The notes under the pieces were generated by a model. It saw only the letters and a list, made by a program, of their open reading frames with translations. It ran no database searches and was not told the DNA's origin. A stretch of DNA of 64,000 nucleotides, from positions 62,001 through 126,000 of the forward strand of contig JAOTON010001713.1 of the NCBI GenBank assembly GCA_034440635.1, given 5' to 3'. Positions 1-10,232 of the stretch are shown one piece after another. The DNA is from Lepas anatifera. Its lineage: Eukaryota; Arthropoda; Thecostraca; Lepadidae. The position numbers were made by a program, and so were the translations under genes. Position 1 is the stretch's first letter. The number at the start of each line of letters is the position of its first letter.

Positions 1-1047
1 AGTGAGGAGTGCCGGCGAGACTACCTGGTATCTGCAGCGGAGGACAATCTACAGTGAGGAGGGCCGGCGAGACTACCTGGTACCTGCAGCGGAGGACAAT
101 CTACAGTGAGGAGGGCCGGCGAGACTACCTGGTACCAGCAGCGGAGGACAATCTACAGTGAGGAGGGCCGGCGAGACTACCTGGTGCCTGCAGCGGAGGA
201 CAATCTACAGTGAGGAGGGCCGGCGAGACTACCTGGTACCAGCAGCGGAGGACAATCTACAGTGAGGAGGGCCGGCGAGACTACCTGGTACCGCAGCGGA
301 GGACAATCTACAGTGAGGAGGGCCGGCGAGACTACCTGGTACCTGCAGCGGAGGACAATCTACAGTGAGGAGGGCCGGCGAGACTACCTGGTACCTGCAG
401 CGGAGGACAATCTACAGTGAGGAGGGCCGGCGAGACTACCTGGTGCCTGCAGCGGAGGACAATCTACAGTGAGGAGGGCCGGCGAGACTACCTGGTATCT
501 GCAGCGGAGGACAATCTACAGTGAGGAGGGCCGGCGAGACTACCTGGTACCTGCAGCGGAGGACAATCTACAGTGAGGAGGGCCGGCGAGACTACCTGGT
601 ACCAGCAGCGGAGGACAATCTACAGTGGAGGGCCGGCGAGACTACCTGGTGCCTGCAGCGGAGGACAATCTACAGTGAGGAGGGCCGGCGAGACTACCTG
701 GTATCTGCAGCGGAGGACAATCTACAGTGAGGAGGGCCGGCGAGACTACCTGGTACCTGCAGCGGAGGACAATCTACAGTGAGGAGGGCCGGCGAGACTA
801 CCTGGTGCCTGCAGCGGAGGACAATCTACAGTGAGGAGGGCCGGCGAGACTACCTGGTATCTGCAGCGGAGGACAATCTACAGTGAGGAGGGCCGGCGAG
901 ACTACCTGGTACCTGCAGCGGAGGACAATCTACATTGAGGAGGGCCGGCGAGACTACCTGGTACCAGCAGCGGAGGACAATCTACAGTGAGGAGGGCCGG
1001 CGAGACTACCTGGTACCAGCAGCGGAGGACAATCTACAGTGAGGAGG
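1..1047. repeat. 52-bp minisatellite, about 20 units, cut by the window edge
   Basis: Tandem array with a 52-bp unit beginning AGTGAGGAGGGCCGGCGAGA. Units are nearly identical. The main variable site is a short block reading CCTGCAG, CCAGCAG, TCTGCAG or CCGCAG, and a few units have small indels (for example near 628 and 290). The array ends abruptly at about 1047 in unrelated sequence. It continues left of the window, so its full length is unknown. The low divergence suggests recent expansion or homogenisation. Short open frames across it are repeat shadows. Confidence 0.97.
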
Positions 1048-1363
1048 GTTGGCCGGGTTTCATTTCATATTCATGCGCCGTAGCGAGTTCTGGGACAAAA
1101 CAAATGTCGAACGACGGATATTCGTCATTTTTCACGACGCCGTCCCTGTTCAGTTCAAATTCAAATTATATTACAGGGGTGTCGCATCCCCTGTGAGCTA
1201 GAAAATTTGTGGCCACAAAATGACTGCCTAAACAAAAAACAAAAACTTAAAAATGAGAATATAGCTCAGATAGATGAACCGAATACTAGTATCAATCAGC
1301 CGTTACCTATTCCCGCTTCCATAACTCTTCTGTTCGCCGAGGATATTCGCTGATATTTCTGGA
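1048..1363. other. No recognisable feature
   Basis: Single-copy-looking, moderately AT-rich sequence between the minisatellite and the first TTAA element. I see no exon, RNA gene or repeat that recurs elsewhere in the window. Confidence 0.5.
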
Positions 1364-2426
1364 TTAACCCTAGCCCCACCGGGGATTCGATGCCCCCTAA
1401 GGTTTTTTTCCGGGATAACAGAAAAACGACGAGGCGCAGCACCGCAACTGAGGGCTCTACCTCTGCCTGCATCATTTTTCCACCATCCCTGAAACTTTTT
1501 ACCCCGGGTCATCCAAGGTCAGGTCACCAGGTGAGGTCAACCAAGGTCACCTCACTTCAACTTTAGAGCTCTGTAAAAGCTACATTTCGAAGTCGATCGA
1601 TTTGAAACTTCCTACACTTCATGACCCCTCCAGGGTCTATAAGGTGTATATCCGGGATTTTTAGATTTCGTGACCTGAGGTCAGGTCACAAGGGGACCCT
1701 CTCCCATTTTTTTCCAACTTTTTCCAGCCCTTAAGACAACTTTTCCCATGGGGAAAAGTTGTCTATGATCTAAAAGTCACAAAAAATGATTGCAAATGCT
1801 CAGCGTGCTCAGATCAGCGTTCTTGGACACCCTTTAACGGATCCCAGGGGCCATATTTACCCTTTGACCTCTTCAAGGTCATCCAAGGTCACCAGGGGTC
1901 AAAAACAGTATTTTGGCAAGAATTTTTGACCTAATAAAGCTAGAACGCTGAAATAAACACCATCGTGTATGTCTCGTCACTGGCTTTCGTTTGATATACG
2001 GCAAGGTCACCTTCTGACCTTTCGTGACCTCAGGTCATATTAGGTCACGAAGTGACCTCTGGAGGTCAAACCACCGGCGGGAGGTCATTACGTTCCACAT
2101 AACGGAAAAAGGTCTGGCATTTTCCTATCCAATGTACTTTACCACATCTCAATAACTCTCAAGGCATAAGAGTTATGCCCAGTTTGCTTAGGCATTGCAT
2201 ATTTGAGCGAAAATAGCCGATCTTGACATAATTTGACCTCTGGAGGTCAAACCATTGACCTGAGCGCTAAAACATGCGAAGTAGTTTCTTACTGAATTCA
2301 CGCGAGCTTTCTAATGCACTTTGCACATTTGCGCTAACGCCCATATTTTCGGAGTTAGAGGGGGCCATCGATGCCCCCACCCGTGGGGCGAAGGTGGTGC
2401 CGGACCCCCGGTGGGGCGCGGGTTAA
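1364..2426 (+). mobile_element. Non-autonomous TTAA element, subfamily A, copy 1
   Basis: Bounded by TTAA on both sides (1364-1367 and 2423-2426). It begins CCCTAGCCCCACCGGGG and ends GGTGGGGCGCGGG, an imperfect inverted repeat. Just inside each end lies a block containing ATCGATG between G- and C-runs. It aligns along its whole length with copies at 8024-9051, 16138-17163 (opposite strand) and 57922-58949. There is no transposase frame. The interior is dense in AGGTCA/TGACCT hexamers. The TTAA target and C-rich terminus fit the piggyBac superfamily; that assignment is inferred from the ends, not from a protein. Confidence 0.85.
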
Positions 2427-2622
2427 CGAATAAATCAATAGTCTGTTCAGTTCAGAGTTGCTAACGAATAAGGTCCATGGACGAACTTCCGCAAGAAGAT
2501 CCGCAGCTAGCAGCAGCGAGAGCATCTGTAGTGAGACAAGCGCGCCCACCCAAACAAACCAGCGCCACCCTCTGTCACCTTGGCATGGCCAAGCGTTGCG
2601 CCTCAGCTACACTGCATCTCAC

Positions 2623-2796
2623 CTATGCTGGCGACATCGGAGACGGCGTTTTCCAGGGCAGCCACTGCCATCGTTCTCACCTATGCCGGCGACGTCGGAG
2701 ACGGCGTTTTCCAGGGCAGCCGCTGCCATCGTTCTCACCTATGCCGGCGACGTCGGAGACGGCGTTTCCCAGGGCAGCCGCCGCCATCGTGCTGAT
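2623..2796 (-). repeat. TMEM65: Three tandem 58-bp copies of a TMEM65 exon end plus its splice donor
   Basis: The 3' end of the TMEM65 exon, its GT donor and the first intron bases occur three times at 58-bp spacing. The exon-end base falls at 2739, 2681 and 2623, each followed on the minus strand by GTGAG. The outermost copy (2739-2796) is continuous with the rest of the exon and is the authentic one. The other two lie in the intron and differ by a few substitutions. Since 58 is not a multiple of 3, use of a downstream donor would shift the frame. This is a small segmental duplication, not a transposon. Confidence 0.85.
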
Positions 2797-2835
2797 GCCC
2801 AGCGCCACGCCCATCGAGGCTTCGATGTAGTCACC
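2739..2835 (-). CDS. TMEM65: TMEM65 internal exon (mitochondrial inner-membrane protein)
   Basis: Read on the minus strand, this 97-nt exon encodes GDYIEASMGVALG followed by ISTMAAAALGNAVSDVAGI. That is the most conserved membrane segment of TMEM65, where vertebrates have GTHIEMSIGIILG then ISTMAAAALGNLVSDLAGLG. It is preceded by a good acceptor (CTACCCCGCAG, cut after 2836) and followed by donor GTGAGAACG from 2738. It starts at a codon boundary, matching the phase at which the upstream exon at 21115-21182 ends, and finishes one base into the next codon. TMEM65 sits in the inner mitochondrial membrane and is reported to support sodium-dependent calcium efflux. Downstream exons are not seen in 1-2622 and should lie left of the window. 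Confidence 0.93.
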
Positions 2836-3306
2836 CTGCGGGGTAGATCGGGGCCAGATCGGGACCGGCACAAACCTAGCAGCCAGGCCCGGCCCGGCCA
2901 CAGGTCTGCCCGGCTACCAGTGCACTAGGGGTTCGGGAATTTTAATATCAGTGACCTAGGGTCAAACATAGCCTTGTCAAAGACTGAAGCCCAAGCACCA
3001 AAACCGACTTTCTGAAACCCCGACCGATTCTGTGGTGTCTCGTGAATTTCCGAAAAGAAAAGTTGAAACTCTGCTGCGAAACCCGTCATTTCCTTTGCTC
3101 TCACAGCAACGCGGGAGGCAGCGACCAGTAGACAGCACTCGTACCCGGTAGCCACGGCGCTCCTGGTGTTCATTTTGGATTTTGGAATCGATGAAGTTGT
3201 TCTCGTCCGATCGTATGTATCGAAGCGATCAAGTTAACCAAGATTTTGCGAGTTTTCACCTCAGATTTGGACTTCAAGATCAACACATCGCATTCCAGCT
3301 GAGGTA
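2836..3306. other. TMEM65 intron sequence before the hAT-like element
   Basis: Intron sequence immediately upstream (minus strand) of the 2739-2835 exon. Nothing else is recognised. An 82-codon open frame on the minus strand at 2925-3173 resembles no family I know and has no splice-site support. Confidence 0.5.
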
Positions 3307-4739
3307 AATAAAAACAGGGGCGTAGCCAGGATTTTGCTCAGGGGGGCCCCTGAAACTCCGCCAAAAGGGCCCCAAAAATGTGGGAAAACAAAAAACGTTC
3401 AGAGCGGTTTTTTGCGTCAATTAATCTAAAGAAGGTCGCTTTAAACCAGAGCTCACCTAAAATATCGCCATGAAAGATCATTTGTGTGCCTACCAAATTG
3501 CTTCAGAGCCAATTGTGCTCGAAAAGCAAAAAGGGCGTAAATATTTATTCCTCTTCGAGAGAAACTTCTTAAAGACATATCTATTTCGGGGTGTTGCACT
3601 GAAGAGCATAATTATGCGTAGAAAAACTGGTGATTAACCTATCTCCTCAAATCCGGGGTTCATAATAAAGCAAAAGCATAAAGATCATTCTGAAATTTGG
3701 TGAAATCTGAAATTCCAGGTCTCAGCTCACACCATGATGAAGAGCTTCTCCAATCAATCAATAAATTTTATGAAGATTCTGAGGAAGGGCTGTGCTCGAA
3801 TATATTTTCACTGTTTTTACTATTTTATGCATCCAAGACTCGAGGAGAAGGCCAATTAGCAACTTAAGTTCGATGCCTGGCGCCTGCCATGTATGGTGAT
3901 TGTGCAACTTAAGCGTTTTACCTGCAGCGACAGCACATCGCTCAAAGCCCACGATCACGGAACTTTTCCCCTTAGCGACCAGGACCTCCGTTGAAAGGTC
4001 CTCGGGCATCCGCAGATATCTGACAGCCTCGTGTTCGACCTGTATGGAGCGGTAGTACACCATGGCAGCCCCCAGACCAGCTTCTACACTGAATTCTGCT
4101 GGAACCAGTCGGGGGCTGGTTGGTGACACATTAACGATGCCTGTGTCAAGGGAATACCGTCCGAAAAAGAAGTGAAGAAGGCCACAGCGGACGTGTTTTG
4201 TTAAGCTGCCAGAAATGTTGTTTAGTTCTTGTTAAAGTAGTTTTCTTTCAATTTTTCAATGACATAGTGTGGCATTAAATGAATTAAAATTTCGCAATAC
4301 AATGAGACTACGGGATGGCATAATATAGTTTGGTAATAAACAACTTGTCTAGGAGCTCCTTTCACCTTCAAAGCGGTTCCTTTCGAACGAAAAACCGCTT
4401 AAAATGGTATTAAGTGGTAGACAAAGTTGAGCTCAGCAGACCATTATGGACCCAGCTGTTCAGAGAGGGCTCTGCTGGTTCTAGAGAGCTTAATGGTCAC
4501 AAAATGTTCTGCTGGTACCTGCAGGCCCTCTGTCACTAGTTAGAGAACCATGCTGGATGCAGAGGGCCACCAGGACGCTTCGAATCCATTTACGAAGTGT
4601 CCAGCTGACTAAAAAGGCCCCCATCGATAGCGGGGTATACGATCAATTGTGGGTCCAACTGGTTTGAAAGAGTCCTATAGTTACTTATGCTTCTTCTGAA
4701 AGTCCCAATAGGTCTTGCTGGCTGCTGGCTACAAAGGGA

Positions 4740-5740
4740 GTTGAGTGGCCGGTGAGCCTCCGAGCCACCTTCGTCCTGCAGGGGGTTTCAAACAACCCCT
4801 GAAACATGGCTCCAGGGCTCCCATGCGGGATAACAAAAAAGCGATCGCAAGTGGATGCCCCATAGAAATCCATGAGAAAACTGCATTGGTCACTTCTTTG
4901 GGTCAGGTCAATATTGAAGTCCTGACGGGTCAAGAAAGTGGCACGCTAGAGAAGAGTTTCTGGACTCGGGCGTCGGAGACTCTGGCGTCGGGCAAAGTTC
5001 AGTTCTGATCATTTGATCACCATTCCGTTTAAGCACCTCGTTACTGTCAGTCGAATGATGTATGATGTGACTATACTAAGTGAAAATAAAAAATGGCCCG
5101 ACCTAAGGTCAAGTCAAGGTCACCATCTAACTTAGCATAATCGATATTCCCACTTCAACCAACAGCAGATGTTGAAATGTGAATACCTGTCAATCACTGT
5201 TATAAAATAGTCAATATACATATCAGTCTATTCAAAATAACAATCCAAGAGTAATGGTATCAAAATATTAGCTGAATCAAAATATCCTGCAGTTATTGAC
5301 CCAAGTCTGAAAACCTGCTTAAGAAACCCCAGATGACATCTCCTAGGTGACAGGTCCAAACTTGCAGCATGGATCAGAAAAGGGCCTAGGATACCATGAT
5401 TTGGAGAATACGAAGGTATTCCAAGCGGTATCTACAGAAATAGAGCAATTTTTCGGCCAATTCCATTGTTTACGTGCGTTTTAAATGGAGAGATCAATTG
5501 GATAGATCCACCCTTGTCTTACTTATGCCACCTGAAGTATTTTTTGGAGGTGAGGTCAATTGACCTGTTCTGGTGAACTGACTTGAGATGACCAAACCTT
5601 AAAATGTTGGGAAAAGTTGCGGAATTTATCAAGAATGACCTGCGTCAAGTATCACAGCGCTTAGCGCCGCCGTTTATTCGTGCTGCCAGAAAAAAACCCG
5701 AGGGGTGTTCAAACACCTCCCACTGGGGCGAGGGCTCAAA
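4740..5740 (-). mobile_element. Degenerate TTAA element, subfamily C, inserted in the hAT-like array
   Basis: It starts with GGTGAGCCTCCGAGCCACC and ends near GGGGTGTTCAAACACC with a GGGGCGAGGGCTCAA boundary. This is the reverse orientation of the ends seen at 26660-26772 and 51551-53323. Both TTAA flanks have decayed. The interior carries scattered AGGTCA motifs. It is more diverged than the other copies, which suggests an older insertion. Confidence 0.65.
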
Positions 5741-7762
5741 GGAGGGACCAGCTGGCTCTTCTGTTTGTGGAAAGCCCTGTCGGTTACAATGGACCGTGCT
5801 CGCTATACGTTAGATGGGTTATAGAGGCATTATAACCACAGAACATTTTGCGGGCCACAAATTGTCTGCTGTTTTAAAGTAGCCTACAAGCTACACAGGT
5901 CTTCGGTGGATTTAGATGACCAACCGGGCCCTCGGTATCGTCTATAGAATGCCCAGCTGACCAGACGGGTCCTTCTGACGATATAGAGCCCTACGGAGAA
6001 CAGTCGATCCTACTGGTTCAAAAGCTCCTCTGTTAACGAGGGTCTTGATAATCAGAGTGGGCCCTGCAGGCTAAAAACGTCCCTGCTTGCCACAATGGTA
6101 TTCTTATTTAAAGAGGGCCCAGCTGTTCAGACAGCCCTGGACAGCTCCTCAAGGTCAGCTATAGCGCTGCTGGCTATTGCTGGCCCTGCAAGTTGCAGCG
6201 GGCCCAGGTTCCCAAAGCGCCTTGCTGACCATGGTGGCTTTATCGGTTGAAGAGGACTCAGCTGACCAGAGCGGGTCCTACTGTCGACAGGAGGACCTGG
6301 GGGGGGGGCACAGTGGTTCAGAGGGCCCTCTTTCAGAGAGTTCTGATGGCCAAAAGATCCCCGGTTATCATAGAATGGAAAACTAGAGAGAGCTTGAGAG
6401 TACCCTGTCTAACATGAAGTTTCACGGAGGGATACAGAGAATAGTGCAGCTGGGCAGTGCGTCCTCCAGGGGCCGCCGCCCCAACATCCTCTCTTTGGCT
6501 ATGTCTCGGTGGGGTCTACTGCTGAACAGAGGTCCCTGATGAAGATAGAGAGTCCTGTGGAGAACAGTCCGTCCTGCTAGTTCAAAAACCTTGGTAGTTA
6601 AAGAGGGTCCTGATAGCCAGAGTGGGCGCTGTGGACCAGTGGTCACAGTGCCAGTGGTCAGAGTGGTTCCTGCTAGCCACAATGGCCTTCTCGCTTTAAG
6701 AGGGCCCAGCTGGTCCGACAGGCCCTGACGGTTTTAGCTGGCCCTGGGATTCGCAGTGGGCCCCGCACCCCCAAAAAAAAAAACGTTGGCCCTCGTGATC
6801 TTATGGGTTAAAGAGGGTCCACCTGACCAGACAGGGCCCTAATTTCGACACAGGGCCCTGGGGACCACAGTGGTTCAGATGACGATCTTTTTAAGAGTTT
6901 CGATGGTCAAAAGGGCCTTTCTTGTCACAGAATGGGGTGCTGTGGAGGGCTTGAGATGGCCCTGTCTGACATGAAGTTCCACGTAAGGTCACATAGTATG
7001 GTGCAGTAGGGGCAGCGGGTCCTCGAGGGGGGCCTCAGGCGGCCCACTGTCACAATCACCTCTCCTTGGCTACGCCTCTGGAGGGGCCCAACTGACCAGA
7101 GAAGGCCCTGCTGGCGATAGAGAACCCTGCGGAAAATAGTCGGTCATACTAGTTCAGAGGCTTTGCTAGTTAAAGAGAGTCCTCACAGCCAGAGTGGGCT
7201 CCGTGGGCTCCAACGATCCCTACAAGCCACAGTGGCCTCCTTCCTTAAAGAGGTCCCAGCTAGTCCGACAGGGCCCTGAAGGTTTTAGCTGACCCTGCGA
7301 CTCGCAGTGGCCCCCGTGGCCCAAAAGCCCTGCTGGCCATAGCGGTATTATCGGATGAAGAGGGCCTAGCTGACCAGGGAGGGTCCTACTGTCGACAAGG
7401 GCCTTAGGGGTGACAGCAGTTTAGAGGACCTTGTGCTAAAAAACCCTGCTTGTCACAGAAATGGAGTACTGAAGATGGCTTAAGAGGGCCCTGTTGAGCA
7501 TGAAGTTCCACGGCGGGTCACAGAGTGTAATGTGGGCGGGCTGCGTTTTGCGCTATCCTCGAAGGGCCCTCTGGGCTCTCAAGGAGGTCACTGCACTAGC
7601 CGCTACAACTTGGTTACTCCCATGTAGAGGGCCCAGCTGACCAGAGGGCCCTGCGGAGAATAGACGGTTACACTAGTTCAAAGGCTTCTCTAGTTAAACA
7701 TGGCACTGACAGTCAGGCTGGTGATAAAATGATCAGGCCCTGGTGATAAAATGATCCCTACT
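5741..7762 (+). repeat. Tandem monomers of about 540 bp, GGGCCC-rich
   Basis: The landmark CATGAAGTTYCACG recurs at about 6412, 6970 and 7499, giving spacings of about 558 and 529 bp. Other landmarks (CTTGTCACAGAA, CTAGTTCAAA, CCAGCTGACCAGA) recur in the same order. Within a monomer, short blocks ending in AGGGCCC or CAGGGCCCT repeat every few tens of bases. Some frames read Gly-Pro-rich and superficially resemble collagen, but stops and frameshifts are frequent in all frames. I treat it as non-coding. Confidence 0.75.
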
Positions 7763-8023
7763 GACTAGTAGGGATCATTTTATCACCAGGGCCCAGTCTG
7801 ACAGTCAGTGCCCTGTTTAACTAGAAAAACCTCTGAACTAGTGTAACCGTCTATTCTCCGCAGGGCCCTCTGGTTAGCTGGGCCCTCTACATAGGAGTAA
7901 CAAAGTTGTAGCGGCTGGTGCAGTGGCCTCCTTGAGGGCCCAGAGGGCCCTTCGAGGATAGCGCGAAGCGCAGTCCGCCCGCTCTGTGACCCGCCGTGGA
8001 ACTTCATGCTCAACAGGGCCATC
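7483..8023. repeat. Large palindrome with arms of about 260 bp
   Basis: The left arm (about 7483-7762) is mirrored by the right arm (about 7767-8023) around a 4-bp centre, GACT at 7763-7766. The innermost 22 bp on each side, reading TGATAAAATGATCCCTACT on the left, pair perfectly. The left arm has an extra partial duplication of GGTGATAAAATGATC near 7720-7740. Identity drops slowly outward. A TTAA element (8024-9051) sits exactly at the outer end of the right arm. Such a palindrome could extrude a hairpin or reflect an inverted duplication after a break. Confidence 0.85.
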
Positions 8024-9051
8024 TTAACCCTCGCCCCACCGGGGGCATCGATGGCCCCCGCTAAGGTTTTTCCGGGATAGCAGAAAAACGACGAGGCGCA
8101 GCACCGCCGTTGAGGGCTCTACCTCTCACTGCATCATTTTCCCATCATCCCTGAAATTTTTTACCCCGGGTCACCCAAGGTCAGGTCACCAGACGAGGTC
8201 AACCAAGGTCACCTCACTTCACCTTTAGAGCTCTGTAAGAGCTACATTTCAAAGTCGATCGATTTGAAAATTGCTACACTTCATGACCTCTCCAGGATCT
8301 ACAAGGTGTATATCCGTGAGTTTTTTTATTTCGGGACCTGAAATCACGAGGTGACCTCTCCCATTGAAAAAGCATGGGGAAAAGCTATTTCATGATATAA
8401 AAGCCACAAAAATGATTGCAAATACTCATACTGCTCAGAACAACGTTTTTGGACACCCTTTCACGGATCCCAGGGGTCATATTTGCCCTTTGACTTTTCC
8501 AAGGTCATCCAAGGTCACCAGAGGTCAAAAACAGTATTTTGACAATAACTTTTGACCTAATTGAGCTAGAGCGGTGAAACAAACACCATCGTGTTTGTCT
8601 TGTCACTGGCTTTCATTTGATATACGGCAAGGTCACTTTTTGACCTTTCGTGACCTCAGGTCATATTAGGTCACGAGGTGACCTCTGGCGGTCAAACCAC
8701 TGGCGGGAGGTCTTTACGTTCCACATAGTGGAAAAAGTACTGGCAATTTGCTATCAAATGTACTTTACCAGGCCTCAATAGCTCTAATGACATAAGAGTT
8801 ATGCCCAGTTTGCTTAATCATTGCATATTTGAGTGAAAATAGCCGATCTTGACCTAATTTGACCTCTGGAGGTCAAGCCATTGACCTGAGCACTAAAACA
8901 TGCGAAGTAATTTCTTACTGAATTCACGCGAGCTTTCTATTGCACTTTGCAGATTTGCGCTAACGCCCAAATTTTCGGAGTTAGAGGGGGGCCATCGATG
9001 GCCCCCGGTGGGGCGAAGGTGGCGCCGGACCCCCGGTGGGGCGCGGGTTAA
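8024..9051 (+). mobile_element. TTAA element, subfamily A, copy 2, with empty site in the window
   Basis: It begins TTAACCCTCGCCCCACCGG and ends GGTGGGGCGCGGGTTAA. The flanks read GGGCCATC before TTAA and GCCATCTTCAGTACTCC after it. The related array at 39268-39300 has the uninterrupted equivalent (GGGCCCTC, TTAA, GCCACCTCCAGTACTCC). Insertion was therefore exactly at TTAA with only those four bases duplicated, the piggyBac signature. There is no coding capacity. The interior is AGGTCA-dense like the other copies. Confidence 0.93.
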
Positions 9052-9672
9052 GCCATCTTCAGTACTCCATTTCTGTGACAAGCAGGGTTTTTTAGCACAA
9101 GGTCCTCTAAACTGCTGTCACCCCCAAGGCCCTTGTCGACAGTAGGACCCTTTCTGGTCAGCTAGGCCCTCTTCATCCGATAAGGCCGCTATGGCCAGTC
9201 TGACTATGGCCAGTCTAGTCAGTCTCTACAAGCAGTTAGTCACACAGCCTCTTCACTGAAAGAGGACCCAGCTAGTCAGACAGGTCCCTGGCGGCCATAG
9301 ACCGGGCTCTGACAGCCTGCAAGTCGTAATGGGCCCTGTTGGCCAGATAGTCTCGCTGGATATTGTGGCTTTATCGATTGAAGAGGGCCCAGCAGACCAA
9401 AATGGCCCCTTCTTTGGATAGGCAGCCCTGGCAACCAGTGGTTCAAAGAGCACCTTTTTACAGATGGTTGTGATTGATAAAAAAGCAATGCTTGTCACAG
9501 AATAGAGTGCTGGAGAGGGCTTACGAGGGCCCTGTCTGGTATGAAGTCCCCATTTGGCCCCAGAGCAGAGTGCGAGCGGGCCGCGCTTTGCACGGCTCGT
9601 ATCCTCAGGGGCCCTCCGGGCCCTCAGGAGGGGGGCGATCGCCCTAGCCGCCCCCTCTTGGCTATGCCCCTG
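9052..9672. repeat. Remaining hAT-array monomers with a second orientation switch
   Basis: After the TTAA element, the minus-oriented monomer continues (CTGTGACAAGCAGGG at 9072). Between about 9195 and 9240 the orientation flips back to plus, with CTTGTCACAGAATAGAG at about 9490, and the array ends in the TIR at 9672. The array therefore holds two inversion junctions, one near 7765 and one near 9200. Confidence 0.65.
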
Positions 9673-9680
9673 AATAAGAA

Positions 9681-10100
9681 TCTGCATCATGTACAACTTG
9701 GCAACAACCTACAGACGGGGCGTCGCCACTCAAGCACGTCACTACCGACGAAAGCCTTCTTTAAATGTACAAGCACCCTTCAAATGGCAGGGTTCCAGCC
9801 GGGATGGCATCTGACTACCAGTCCAGGTAGTACGTCCACAAACGTCAACACAGACCAACTTCCGTAAAGGGCTGGTCGCTCAAGGACGAGAGCCTGATGA
9901 ATTGATACCGTAATAGCACGTGAATGAAGGCTGGTCGTGTCTGGCTTCAGTCACGTCACTTCAGCCAGAGATGTAAACAAAATGGCGTGCCCGCCGACAG
10001 GCCGCGTCAACCCACTCCGACAGCGGAGGCAAGTCCGACAGCTGGACAGTTCATCATTGTTGGTGTTTAACGACACACCGACTGCTAGGGTCGTACGTCG
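9681..10100. other. No recognisable gene
   Basis: Intron sequence between the hAT-like element and a SINE. The last 50 bases may be the 3' part of the SINE, because GTGTTTAACGACACACCGAC reads in reverse as a TTAAACAC-type SINE tail. Nothing else is identified. Confidence 0.4.
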
Positions 10101-10232
10101 TCGCCAACTCTCACCCTGTTGGAAGGGACCTTGGGGATCAGATCGACTTATTCAGAGGCTTTGACGGGACTTGAACCCGGGACCAGTGGCTTAGAAGACA
10201 AGGGTGCTATCCACTAAGCCACCACATCCCCT
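10101..10232 (-). mobile_element. tRNA-Arg(TCT)-derived SINE
   Basis: On the minus strand the element begins GGGGATGTGGTGGCTTAGTG, with box A TGGCTTAGTGGATAGC, an anticodon-arm TTCTAAGCCA typical of tRNA-Arg(TCT), and box B GGTTCAAGTCC. This is followed by a non-tRNA body ending GGGTGAGAGTTGGCGA. The body and a decayed head recur at 18856-18990. The acceptor stem does not close as in a functional tRNA, so I call it a SINE head. Confidence 0.8.

Larger units (their letters stand above)
3315..9672. mobile_element. hAT-like element with a tandem-repeat interior
   Basis: The left end CAGGGGCGTAGCCAGG (3315) and right end TTGGCTATGCCCCTG (to 9672) are inverted repeats of the type common in metazoan hAT elements. 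The flanking 8-mers AATAAAAA (3307-3314) and AATAAGAA (9673-9680) match at 7 of 8 positions, as an old 8-bp hAT target duplication would. No transposase is visible. The left 1.1 kb (3330-4430) is unique and contains an unrecognised 123-codon minus-strand frame (3758-4129). The rest is GGGCCC-rich monomers of about 540 bp interrupted by two TTAA elements (4740-5740, 8024-9051). The same end plus array recurs at 38585-40036, and a small deletion derivative lies at 63297-63497. Confidence 0.75.

Noticed and set aside
3758..4129. 123-codon minus-strand frame inside the hAT-like element
   Set aside because: Reads fairly smoothly but resembles no transposase domain I know; no support beyond being open.
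8024..9051. Initial reading as hAT with an 8-bp duplication GCCATCTT
   Set aside because: The empty site at about 39276 already contains a GCCACCT-like repeat on the right of TTAA, so only TTAA is duplicated by the insertion.
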